Source: Acidimicrobiia bacterium
GTDB lineage: Bacteria > Actinomycetota > Acidimicrobiia > Acidimicrobiales > Aldehydirespiratoraceae
Direction of reading: 5' to 3'
Assembly (NCBI GenBank): GCA_030432715.1
Contig: JAUIML010000009.1
Coordinates: forward strand, 1 to 33,800
Length of the DNA stretch: 33,800 nucleotides
A program made the translations under genes and the position numbers. Numbering within the stretch: position 1 is the stretch's first letter; each line of letters begins with the position of its first letter. Positions 17,454 through 25,749 of this stretch are shown piece by piece. Under the pieces are notes generated by a model. The model saw nothing but the letters and a program-made list of their open reading frames with translations, made no database searches and was not told the origin of the DNA.

Positions 17454-19106
17454 CTAGGACTCCTCCCCTTCGTCGGACGACACATCGAGCAGGGGTGCCT
17501 CGGAGGTGACGAGCGCGGGCGGTTCCGCGAAGTTGCCGGGCGGGGGCGGGGTGGCGGTGGACCATTCGAGGGTCTGGCCGCCCCACGGGTCGTCGGCGGT
17601 GCCGGCGCCACCGGTACGCATGGCGTTGAGCAGCGTGGCCAGGGCACCGACCGCACCGAGCGCGATGACGATCATGCCCACGAGCGCCACGGTGTTGAGC
17701 ACGTCGCCGGCGTCTTCGGTGGGGGCGACGAGTGGGTTGTTGGCGGTCTCGAAGAATCCGTTGATGACCTGCGAGGCGCCGACGACGAGGCCGCCGAGCA
17801 CGACGAGCATGACGGCCCCGCGACCGGCCACGGGCGACAGTTCGTGACCGCACACCTTCGGACTCCAGAACCAGATGGCGCCGATGGCGGAGGCCACTGC
17901 GGCGAACAGCACGAGGCTCATGACCCCGGCGACGGTGACCCGATCGCCGAGTTCGAAGGGCTCGATGACACGGGCGACACCCGCAGCCGTGCCGGCCAGG
18001 AGGAGCAGCCCACCGCCGAGTGCGCCGAGGAGGTGCGCGGGCGGCACGCCCTGCACGCCGCGACCACGGACCAGGGAGTCGGCGGCGCCCCCGAGGGCAC
18101 CGAGCACCGGGAGGATGGCGGCGAGACCGAAGGCGATGAACACGAACTTCTCGTCGTAGCGCACCACGGCGTTGTTGGTCGGCTGGAAGAACGGCTGGGC
18201 CCAGGCCCCGACCGACAGGAGACCGAACACGCCGATCAGGCCCATCGAGAGTCCGTGGCGAGCCGCACGCACGCCCGCGGCGACGGGGACGATCGAGCCG
18301 AGCACACCGAGGACGGGGATGGCGAAGGCGTAGACCTGGGGCTGTTCGACCACCCAGGCGATCTGGGCGTAGGCCCCGAGATCTCCGCTGAGGTCGCCGC
18401 CGAAGCTGCCGGGACCGTTGTGGATGTCGACGTAGGCGATGAGCATGTTGGCCAGCAGCACCGGCAGCGTCAGGAGCCACACCGAGGTGGCGACGAGCAT
18501 CGACCAGGCGAACAGCGGCACTCGCAGCAGCGTCATGCCCTTCACCCGCATGGACACGACGGTGGTCGCGATGCAGATCGACGCGAGCAGCAGCGAGAGC
18601 ACGACCATGGCGAGACCGACGATCGACAGGGCGATCGCTTCCCGTTCCTCGTTGCTGACCCGGTCGACGGCGCCCCACCCACCGTTGGCGAGAACGGCGG
18701 CGATGGTGATGCCGGCGCCGATGATGAAGGCCCACACGGCGGCATGGGCCGCACGGGGGAAGGCGATGTTGGTCGAGCCGACCTGCATCGGCACGACGAC
18801 CGTGGCGATGCCGATGAACAGCGGCGCCGCCACCAGCAGGGCGAGACCGAGGCGGTAGAGGGCCCAGACCTGGAAGAAGGCGTTGTCGCCCCCGAAGAGG
18901 TCGGTCGACTCGCTGTCGACGCGTTCGAAGCCGAGCAGGACGCCCAGCACGACGGCACCGACGAGCAGCACCATGCCGGCCCGCAGCCAGAGACGCCCGA
19001 TGCTCTTGTGGTCGGTGGTGGTGAGGGCGTCGTAGAGCCCCGCCACGACAGGCGCGGGAACCGCCGAAGCGGTGTCGTTCGCCGGCGGTGATTCGGTCAT
19101 CGTCAT
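17454..19106 (-). CDS. COX1 paralogue lacking all haem/CuB histidine ligands
   Basis: Alignable to the 12702-14723 COX1 over its main body (TTTDHKSIG, VVPMQVGSTNIAFPR, EQPQVY, AWAQPFF, WFWSPKVCGHEL, DDPWGGQTLEWSTATPPPPGNF) but with ligands replaced. Confidence 0.88.
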   Translation of the reverse strand: MTMTESPPANDTASAVPAPVVAGLYDALTTTDHKSIGRLWLRAGMVLLVGAVVLGVLLGFERVDSESTDLFGGDNAFFQVWALYRLGLALLVAAPLFIGIATVVVPMQVGSTNIAFPRAAHAAVWAFIIGAGITIAAVLANGGWGAVDRVSNEEREAIALSIVGLAMVVLSLLLASICIATTVVSMRVKGMTLLRVPLFAWSMLVATSVWLLTLPVLLANMLIAYVDIHNGPGSFGGDLSGDLGAYAQIAWVVEQPQVYAFAIPVLGVLGSIVPVAAGVRAARHGLSMGLIGVFGLLSVGAWAQPFFQPTNNAVVRYDEKFVFIAFGLAAILPVLGALGGAADSLVRGRGVQGVPPAHLLGALGGGLLLLAGTAAGVARVIEPFELGDRVTVAGVMSLVLFAAVASAIGAIWFWSPKVCGHELSPVAGRGAVMLVVLGGLVVGASQVINGFFETANNPLVAPTEDAGDVLNTVALVGMIVIALGAVGALATLLNAMRTGGAGTADDPWGGQTLEWSTATPPPPGNFAEPPALVTSEAPLLDVSSDEGEES

Positions 19107-19308
19107 GGTGGCAGGTGTCCTCCGACAGTTGCACCGAGACAGCGGTGGCGCAGCTGTTGCTTCGTTCGTTGGCGCACCGCGGGCGAACCCGCGCATTGCG
19201 CGGCATCTCCCGAGGTGCAGTACCGAGACGGGAGCCTACAGCCCCGCGCGCACCGGGATGGAAACCGGGCGGCAGAGGATTTTCGACGGATTTTCTCCGT
19301 CGGCCTGC

Positions 19309-20205
19309 TCAGAAGCCGTTGCGAACGATCTCGTCGGCCGCCATCGCGCCGAACAGCAGGGTCACGTAGGTGATCGACCAACCGAACAGCCGCATGGCCA
19401 GGGCGGGCTCCGGACGACGGAAGACCTGCACGGCGAGGCCGGTGAAGACGGCACCGAGCAGCACCGCGGCGATGTAATAGGTGAGCCCCATGTCGGCGAC
19501 GGGGCCGAACAGCAGGGTGAGCGCCCAGAGCAGCACGGTGTAGGCCAGGATGCGCGTCGCGGTGGTGCGCAGCGACGCCACCGCCGGGAGCATGGGCACG
19601 TCGGCGGCCTGGTAGTCGTCCTTGTAGCGGATGGCGAGGGCCCAGAAGTGGGGCGGCGTCCAGTAGAAGATGATGGCGAAGAGCACCACCGGCGGCCAGT
19701 CGAGCTCGTTGGTGACCGATGACCACCCGACCAGCACCGGGACGGCACCGGCGGCGCCGCCGATGACGATGTTGCGGGTGGAGGTGCGCTTCAACCACAT
19801 CGTGTAGACGAAGACGTAGAAGAGGGTCGCCGACACGGCCAGCACGGCCGAGAGCAGGTTGACGAAGCCCCACAGCCAGGCGAACGCGGCGATCTCCACC
19901 GCAAAGGCGAAGACCAACGCCTCTCGCGGCGTGACCTCGCCTGCCGGAAGCGGGCGGTTCTTGGTTCGCTCCATCAGCCGATCGATGTCGCGATCGATGT
20001 ACATGTTGAACGCGTTCGCCCCGCCGGCGGCGAGGGTGCCGCCGATGACGGTTGCGGCCATGAGCCAGAGCGAGGGCACTCCGCCCTCGGCCACGATCAT
20101 GGTCGGCACCGTCGTGATCAGCAGGAGCTCGATGATCCGCGGCTTGGTCAGCGCGATGAACGCGAGCGCACGCGGACGCTGACGAGTGGGGACGGTGGCG
20201 GTCAC
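19309..20205 (-). CDS. ctaB: Protohaem IX farnesyltransferase (haem O synthase)
   Basis: [41 protein letters not shown]. Confidence 0.97.
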   Translation of the reverse strand: MTATVPTRQRPRALAFIALTKPRIIELLLITTVPTMIVAEGGVPSLWLMAATVIGGTLAAGGANAFNMYIDRDIDRLMERTKNRPLPAGEVTPREALVFAFAVEIAAFAWLWGFVNLLSAVLAVSATLFYVFVYTMWLKRTSTRNIVIGGAAGAVPVLVGWSSVTNELDWPPVVLFAIIFYWTPPHFWALAIRYKDDYQAADVPMLPAVASLRTTATRILAYTVLLWALTLLFGPVADMGLTYYIAAVLLGAVFTGLAVQVFRRPEPALAMRLFGWSITYVTLLFGAMAADEIVRNGF

Positions 20206-20264
20206 GATCGAAAGGCTAACGGCCGAGGGGGCATCACCGCCCAACGGGGCCGTACGCTTTGCTC

Positions 20265-21164
20265 GTGAGTCCGGCGCGCTATCTCTCCCTGACCCGAGCG
20301 GCCCTGTGGTCGCTGACGATCATCGTGATCACCGGCGCGAGCGTCCGCCTGACCGGTTCCGGCCTCGGCTGCTCCGATTGGCCGAATTGCGAAGAGGACC
20401 AGCTGGTGTCCGACCTCGAGTACCACGGCATGATCGAGTTCGGGAACCGGATGTTCACGGGCGTGGTCGCGTTGGCCGTCATCGGTGCGGTGCTCGGGTC
20501 GCTGCTCCGGCGGCCGAAGCGGGCCGACCTGACCCGGCTGTCCTGGGGTCTCGTCGCCGGCGTCGTTGCCCAGATCGTGCTGGGTGGCCTCCTGGTCAAG
20601 ACCGAACTCGACCCCCGTTTCACCATGGGCCACTTCCTTCTGTCGATGGTGCTCCTCTGGAACGCCACCGTCCTGGTCCACCGCGCCGGCCTGCCCGACG
20701 AGCCGACCGACAGACCGACCGATGCCGACTCGGTTCGCCGAGTCACCCGCGTCGTGATGCTCATCGGCATCGTCGTGCTGGTCATGGGAACCATCGTCAC
20801 GGGGTCGGGCCCGCACTCGGGCAGCGACGAGGAGGAGGTGGCCGAGCGGCTGCCGTTCCTCGTGCGCGACGTGACCCGCATCCACAGCATCACCGCGTTG
20901 CTGCTGCTCGGTGCCGTCGTGTATGTCCTCTGGCTGGCCGACCAGCGCGGCCTCGTCGACGTTCGCCGTGCCGCCCTGCTCGTGACGGGCCTCGTGGTGG
21001 CCCAGGGAGTGATCGGCTACTGGCAGTACTTCACCGGCGTGCCGGTGCTGCTGGTCGGCATCCACGTGACCCTGGCGTCGATCGCCTGGATCAACATCGT
21101 CCGTCTCGACCTCGAGGCGAGCCTGATCGGGGCACCCGCTGCGGATCGGGTGTCGACCTCGTGA
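20265..21164 (+). CDS. ctaA: Haem A synthase (COX15/CtaA)
   Basis: [45 protein letters not shown] start. Confidence 0.93.
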   Translation: MSPARYLSLTRAALWSLTIIVITGASVRLTGSGLGCSDWPNCEEDQLVSDLEYHGMIEFGNRMFTGVVALAVIGAVLGSLLRRPKRADLTRLSWGLVAGVVAQIVLGGLLVKTELDPRFTMGHFLLSMVLLWNATVLVHRAGLPDEPTDRPTDADSVRRVTRVVMLIGIVVLVMGTIVTGSGPHSGSDEEEVAERLPFLVRDVTRIHSITALLLLGAVVYVLWLADQRGLVDVRRAALLVTGLVVAQGVIGYWQYFTGVPVLLVGIHVTLASIAWINIVRLDLEASLIGAPAADRVSTS

Positions 21165-21448
21165 CTGCGCCGCTGATCGTCGAGGACCGCGAGACCGACT
21201 CGGTCGACGATCTCTCGCGACCGTGGAAGGTGCTCGTGTGGGACGACCCGATCAACCTGATGTCGTACGTGGCGTTCGTGTTCCGCAAGCTGTTCGGCTT
21301 CTCGGAGGAGAAGGCCCATCGGTTGATGATGGAGGTCCACACGGAAGGCAAGGCGGTGGTGAGCTCCGGGCCGAAGGAGAAGGCGGAGATGGACGTGTTC
21401 CGCCTCCACGAACACGGCCTCTGGGCGACCATGGAGCACGACTCGTGA
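21161..21448 (+). CDS. clpS: ATP-dependent Clp protease adaptor ClpS
   Basis: [49 protein letters not shown] overlaps the ctaA stop. Confidence 0.96.
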   Translation: MTAPLIVEDRETDSVDDLSRPWKVLVWDDPINLMSYVAFVFRKLFGFSEEKAHRLMMEVHTEGKAVVSSGPKEKAEMDVFRLHEHGLWATMEHDS

Positions 21449-21549
21449 GTGCGACCGAAGACAGGGAGCACGACTCGTGAGTGCGACCGAAGACAGGGAG
21501 CACGACTCGTGAGTGCGACCGAAGACATGGAGCACGACTCGTGAGTGCG
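21431..21549 (+). repeat. 32-bp tandem repeat, about 3.7 copies, at the clpS/DUF2017 junction
   Basis: Unit A(T/G)GGAGCACGACTCGTGAGTGCGACCGAAGAC starting at 21431, 21463, 21495 and 21527 (partial). Confidence 0.98.
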
Positions 21550-21551
21550 GT

Positions 21552-22019
21552 ATGAGTCATCCGTCGTGGCCGTTCCTGGCGGCGGAGGAGGGGGTCGAGG
21601 TGAACCTCGGCGATCAGGAGCAGGAGGTGCTGGAGAACCTGCTCGTGGATCTTCGTCACCTCCTGATGTCCGATTCGCACGACTCGTTGCGTCGGTTGAA
21701 GCCGCCGGCTCACCCCGACAACGAGGAGGCCGAAGCCGCGTACCGGGAGATGGTCGACGACGACATGCTGCGGGCCCGGTTGGAGTTGCTCGACGTGGTC
21801 GAGGCCGGCATCGGTGGCGCGACCCTCGACGAAGGCGATGTCGCCGCGTGGATGCAGTGCCTCAACATGATGCGGCTGATCCTCGGGGAACGCCTCGAGC
21901 TCGACGGTGCCGATCTCGAGGCCCACGAACTCCCCGAAGGCCCGGCCACCTTCCTCTACGAGTGGACCGGCGAGCTGCTCGAGTTCCTCGTCCGGGCGGC
22001 GTCGGCTCCGTCCCGCTAG
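21552..22019 (+). CDS. DUF2017-type protein, neighbour of clpS
   Basis: ATG overlaps the last micro-ORF stop (ATGA); MSHPSWPFLAAEEGVEVNLGDQEQEVLENLLVDLRHLL... Confidence 0.8.
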   Translation: MSHPSWPFLAAEEGVEVNLGDQEQEVLENLLVDLRHLLMSDSHDSLRRLKPPAHPDNEEAEAAYREMVDDDMLRARLELLDVVEAGIGGATLDEGDVAAWMQCLNMMRLILGERLELDGADLEAHELPEGPATFLYEWTGELLEFLVRAASAPSR

Positions 22020-23476
22020 GCCCGGAGCTCCCAGCGCGACGACGCAGCGGCGTTCGAGAGCTGCTCGGCCAGATCACGGCACCGTGATGCGGTGAGGTCG
22101 GGCACCGACACATGATTGCCCGGGCCGATGCCCGCGGTGCTCACGTCGAGGCTGCACACTCCGAGCCGGCGCTGGAAGAACGATGCCCGGGTCGTCACCG
22201 ACTGGATGTGGGAGAGCGGCACCTGGGTGAGGTGATGGTTGAGCACACCACGCCGCACCACGAGGCGCTGGTCGTCGATCGAGAGGCCGAGGCGGCCGAA
22301 CCGTTGACGGGCGTACCAGACGGCGGGCGGCCAGAAGACCAGGGCTGGGAGGAACGACGCGACCGGGTGGACGAACCAGAGGCCGATCGAGAGCGGGAGC
22401 AGAACGACGACGAACGCGATCGCGGAGCGGGCGAGCTGCCGGCGGACGGTCACGGCGCTCACCGGCTCGAGGGTGACGCCGAACGCCGGGTCGACGTCGA
22501 CCGAGCCCTGCACGATCTTCGCGACCTCGGCCGTCGAGACGGCCGGCGAGAGATGGACGATCGCGTTGTTCTGGCTCGACGCCTTGCCCGTCGCGGCGGA
22601 GAAGGCGACCTGGTGGAGCCCCATGCGACGCACGATCGGACCGGAGCTGACGGTGAGGGTCTGGATGCGTTCGGGTCGGACCTCGACCTGACGACGCGAC
22701 AACAGCCCCGCTTCGACCCGCAGCGACCGTGGGGACCGTTCGAGGCGGAAGCCGCCGTTGGTGAGTACCACCCCGAGGGTGCTGAACGTCGCCGCGAGGA
22801 CCATCACTCCGGCGACCACGAGGGCGGCCGGCACGGCGGCAACGAGCCCGGGACCCAGGGCGAGGATCGCGACGACGACTGCTCCGGCGACCGCGAACCC
22901 GGTGAGGCCCGGCACGACGGTGCCGAGGTTGTAGCGGATCAGCGCACCGGTCGAGGTCGTGTGCAGCACCACGGCGGGTGGTTCGGGAGGTGGCGCCAGC
23001 GAACTCGCGACCCCGTCGGCCATGGCGGGGACCTCACGCTGACGGGCGAGCGAGCGCAGTCGTTCGGTCAGGGCCGTGGCGTCGGGCTTGCCCAGATAGC
23101 GGATCTCGATGTCGCCGTCGGAGGAGGCCTCGGCGACCTCGACGACGGCGAGGCCCACCGCCCGGGCGATCACCGGTTCGGAGACCGAGACCTGCTGGAT
23201 GCGCGACAGGGCGATCGAGCGAGCCTGACGATTGAGCACACCGGAGCGGTAGTGGACGGCCTCGTCGGTCACGGCGTAGCCGGTCATGAACCATCCGAGC
23301 GCGCCGAACCCGACGGTGACACCGCCGGCCAGGACCGCCGCAGTGTCGAAACCGATACCACCGCCGCCGAAGGCGACGACGGCGATGAGTGGGAAGGCGT
23401 TGCCACTGATGAACGTGACGATCAACACGACGACGGTGAGTGGATGGGGCCGCCGCCAGTCGATGGGGTCGCTCAC
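22016..23476 (-). CDS. PH-domain (bPH2) membrane protein, YdbT-like
   Basis: Repeated bPH2-like segments (YAVTDEAVHYRSGVLNRQARSIALSRIQQVSV; LSIDDQRLVVRRGVLNHHLTQVPLSHIQSV); GTG start overlaps the upstream gene stop. Confidence 0.85.
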   Translation of the reverse strand: MSDPIDWRRPHPLTVVVLIVTFISGNAFPLIAVVAFGGGGIGFDTAAVLAGGVTVGFGALGWFMTGYAVTDEAVHYRSGVLNRQARSIALSRIQQVSVSEPVIARAVGLAVVEVAEASSDGDIEIRYLGKPDATALTERLRSLARQREVPAMADGVASSLAPPPEPPAVVLHTTSTGALIRYNLGTVVPGLTGFAVAGAVVVAILALGPGLVAAVPAALVVAGVMVLAATFSTLGVVLTNGGFRLERSPRSLRVEAGLLSRRQVEVRPERIQTLTVSSGPIVRRMGLHQVAFSAATGKASSQNNAIVHLSPAVSTAEVAKIVQGSVDVDPAFGVTLEPVSAVTVRRQLARSAIAFVVVLLPLSIGLWFVHPVASFLPALVFWPPAVWYARQRFGRLGLSIDDQRLVVRRGVLNHHLTQVPLSHIQSVTTRASFFQRRLGVCSLDVSTAGIGPGNHVSVPDLTASRCRDLAEQLSNAAASSRWELRA

Positions 23477-23934
23477 GCGCCGAGCTCCTCTCTGAGACGC
23501 TCGGCGGCTTCCGCTTCGAGATGGGGGATGACGAGATTGGGGGTGTGGGTGCCGGCCGTGTGGATCACGATGGAGCTGAGGCCGAGCCATCGGTCGATCG
23601 GTCCGGTGCGGGTCGTCAGCGTCTGGACGCGAGATCGCGGCACCACCTGGGTGGTGCGGATGATCACGCCACTGCGCCGTTCGACCCAGCGATCGTCGAC
23701 CCCCCAGCGCCAGCGGGCGTAGTCGAGATCGATCACCCACCAGCGCAGCCCGAGGAAGACGGCCACGACCACGATCGCCACGACGATGAGGATCGTCGAT
23801 TCGACGACGACCCCGAGCACGATCGCCGCAATGGCCACGATGCCGGCCTGAACGAGCGCCATGACCCGCCAGAAGGTCCGGATGCCCGGCGGGAGTGGGG
23901 TGGTGGCGATGCTCGGCCGCGGTTCCTCGGTCAC
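23473..23934 (-). CDS. PH-domain (bPH2) membrane protein, YdbS-like
   Basis: WRWGVDDRWVERRSGVIIRTTQVVPRSRVQTLTTRTGPIDRWLGLSSIVIHTAG. Confidence 0.85.
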   Translation of the reverse strand: MTEEPRPSIATTPLPPGIRTFWRVMALVQAGIVAIAAIVLGVVVESTILIVVAIVVVAVFLGLRWWVIDLDYARWRWGVDDRWVERRSGVIIRTTQVVPRSRVQTLTTRTGPIDRWLGLSSIVIHTAGTHTPNLVIPHLEAEAAERLREELGA

Positions 23935-23970
23935 CGGCCCAGTATCGACGAGTCGGGCGGCATCGCCGTG

Positions 23971-24807
23971 TCAGTCGCCGACGGGGTACCAGAATCCACC
24001 GGCCGTGCCGGGGCCGGTGTGGGCGGCGATCGAGGGGCCCACCCGGTAGCGCACGAGGTCGACGGGGATGTCGGCGTCGTGCAGGCGGGCTTCGATCCCG
24101 GCTGTGAAGATCTCGGTGGCCGGGTCGGCCAGCGAGACCCCGGCGCGTATCGGCACCCCGTCGGCGAGGAAGGGCGCCACCATGTGGTCGCAGAGTTCGT
24201 CGATCGAGTGACCCGTCGCGAGCACGTCGATCGCACCGCCGACGCCCCCGAGCACCATGACCCCGTCGTGGTCCTCCTCGAGATGGGGTGCGAGGCGTCC
24301 GCCACGTCGAGCGAAGTCGAGCGCCTGGATGATGAAGGTCGTCCCGACCAACGGCGCGGTCTGCTCGGCGCGGCGCGCCGCTTCCTCGGCCGAGGCACCG
24401 GCCGTGAGAGCCGCGGCGGCCTCCCACACGCAACAGGTCACCCCGAACGAGGCGGTGCCGGTGTCGACGAGGTGCACGGGCACGGGGGTGGACTGCGCGG
24501 CCAGACGGGCCGAGTTGAGGGTGCCCGAGTGCTCGGCGCCGACGTGGACCGACACGATCTCGGTGGCGCCGGCCGCGATGGCCGCGTCGTAGACGGCGTG
24601 GATCGCTCCCGGACTGGGTTGCGACGTCGCCACCTCGGGCAGCCGCTGGCCGGCGAAGGTCTGCCAGAAGCCGTCGGCGTCGATGTCGATGCCCTCGCGA
24701 TGATCCACGCCGTCGATCGTCACGATGACGGGCACCACCATCACGCCGAGTCGCGTCGCGAGCTCCGCCGGGATCTGCGAGGTCGAGTCGGTGACGAGGG
24801 CGATCAT
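23971..24807 (-). CDS. DegV family protein
   Basis: MIALVTDSTSQIPAELATRLGVMVVPVIVTIDG; TSQPSPG; SVHVGAEHSGTLNSARLAA. Confidence 0.93.
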   Translation of the reverse strand: MIALVTDSTSQIPAELATRLGVMVVPVIVTIDGVDHREGIDIDADGFWQTFAGQRLPEVATSQPSPGAIHAVYDAAIAAGATEIVSVHVGAEHSGTLNSARLAAQSTPVPVHLVDTGTASFGVTCCVWEAAAALTAGASAEEAARRAEQTAPLVGTTFIIQALDFARRGGRLAPHLEEDHDGVMVLGGVGGAIDVLATGHSIDELCDHMVAPFLADGVPIRAGVSLADPATEIFTAGIEARLHDADIPVDLVRYRVGPSIAAHTGPGTAGGFWYPVGD

Positions 24808-25430
24808 GGCGCCGCAGCCCGGTTGTACGCCTCGACCTTGTCGGCCTCCGCCGCGAAGCGCGCCGCGATCACCGCCGAACTGGCCAGCGCGGCGAGCGGC
24901 AACGCGGCGGTCGGCTCGATCCCGCCGGGCGTGCGGACGCCGCGACGCCACGAAAGGGTGGCGCACCCGACCCAGGTCGCGCTGGCGACGGCAGTAGCCA
25001 CGCGGGTCCGTTGCCGGAAGAACGGGAGGGCCGACGTGGCGACGGCGACGCCGATGTCGATCGGGAGATACGCGGGGAAGGTGCCCACGACCTGCCCGAT
25101 CGAGGTGGCGACACCCTTGCCGCCGCGGCGCCCGATGGGGAAGCAGTGGCCGACCACTGCCGCGGTGCCGGCCAGGTTGGCGCCCGCGGGACCACCGAGG
25201 CGGTGACCGATGCGGGCGGCCGCCGATCCCTTGCCGATGTCGAGGGCGGACACGGCGACACCCCACTTCCGGCCCAGGACGTGGCTCGCGTTCATCGCGC
25301 CGGGGTTCCCCGTGCCTTCACGCCGGAGGTCGGCCCCGCCCGCCGCCCGCGACGCGAGATCGGCGCCGGACAGGTTGCCGACGAGGTAGCCGGTCACCGC
25401 TGCGCCGACCCAACCGATGATGCGTCTCAC
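24804..25430 (-). CDS. plsY: Glycerol-3-phosphate acyltransferase PlsY-like
   Basis: GYLVGNLSGADLASR, GTGNPGAMNASHVLGRKWG, GHCFPIGRRGGKGVAT. Confidence 0.9.
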   Translation of the reverse strand: MRRIIGWVGAAVTGYLVGNLSGADLASRAAGGADLRREGTGNPGAMNASHVLGRKWGVAVSALDIGKGSAAARIGHRLGGPAGANLAGTAAVVGHCFPIGRRGGKGVATSIGQVVGTFPAYLPIDIGVAVATSALPFFRQRTRVATAVASATWVGCATLSWRRGVRTPGGIEPTAALPLAALASSAVIAARFAAEADKVEAYNRAAAP

Positions 25431-25595
25431 CGCGACGACCGTAGCGAGAGCGACCGTCGGGAACAGTGCAGCTCGGCGAGCGTCATGCCGCGGAAACCGT
25501 GGTACGCCGGCCCCTATTCCGGAGGCCCGCCGGATTTGGTGCCGGGTCGCGAGATCGAACCCCTATCCTTGTGGCTCGGTCAGTTCGCTGACTGG

Positions 25596-25671
25596 GCCCC
25601 GTTCGTCCAGTGGCCTAGGACGCCGGCCTTTCACGCCGGTAACACGGGTTCGAATCCCGTACGGGGTGCCA
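25596..25671 (+). tRNA. tRNA-Glu(UUC)
   Basis: Cloverleaf GCCCCGT...ACGGGGT, anticodon loop CTTTCAC, T-arm ACGGGTTCGAATCCCGT, encoded CCA. Confidence 0.95.
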
Positions 25672-25689
25672 GTGCGCCACCGGTTCGAA

Positions 25690-25717
25690 CCCGGATCCCC
25701 CTGTGGGAGGATCCGGG
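25690..25717 (+). terminator. Strong hairpin after tRNA-Glu (possible terminator without a U-tract)
   Basis: CCCGGATCC...GGATCCGGG stem with inner CCC/GGG. Confidence 0.45.
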
Positions 25718-25749
25718 GCACGAACCGCGTCCGACACTGTGAGGCAACG

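Noticed and set aside
17211-19091. 626-aa plus-strand ORF
   Set aside because: Antisense shadow of the COX1/COX3-like genes; E/D/G/H/R-biased composition with no recognisable motif, typical of high-GC opposite-strand frames.
19284-19302. CGACGGA-TTTTC-TCCGTCG as the ctaB terminator
   Set aside because: A 7-bp stem is present but on the minus-strand transcript it is followed by A's, not U's; insufficient to call an intrinsic terminator.
21431-21549. Possible CRISPR array
   Set aside because: Units are directly contiguous with no spacers; it is a simple tandem repeat.
22112-25206. Long plus-strand ORFs (536 aa and 588 aa)
   Set aside because: Antisense to the PH-domain, DegV and PlsY genes, which have clear family motifs; the plus frames have none.
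25672-25698. T-arm-like CCGGTTCGAACCCGG after tRNA-Glu, as an integration (att) scar
   Set aside because: Does not match the tRNA-Glu 3' end and no integrase or mobile genes are nearby; likely chance or part of the following hairpin.
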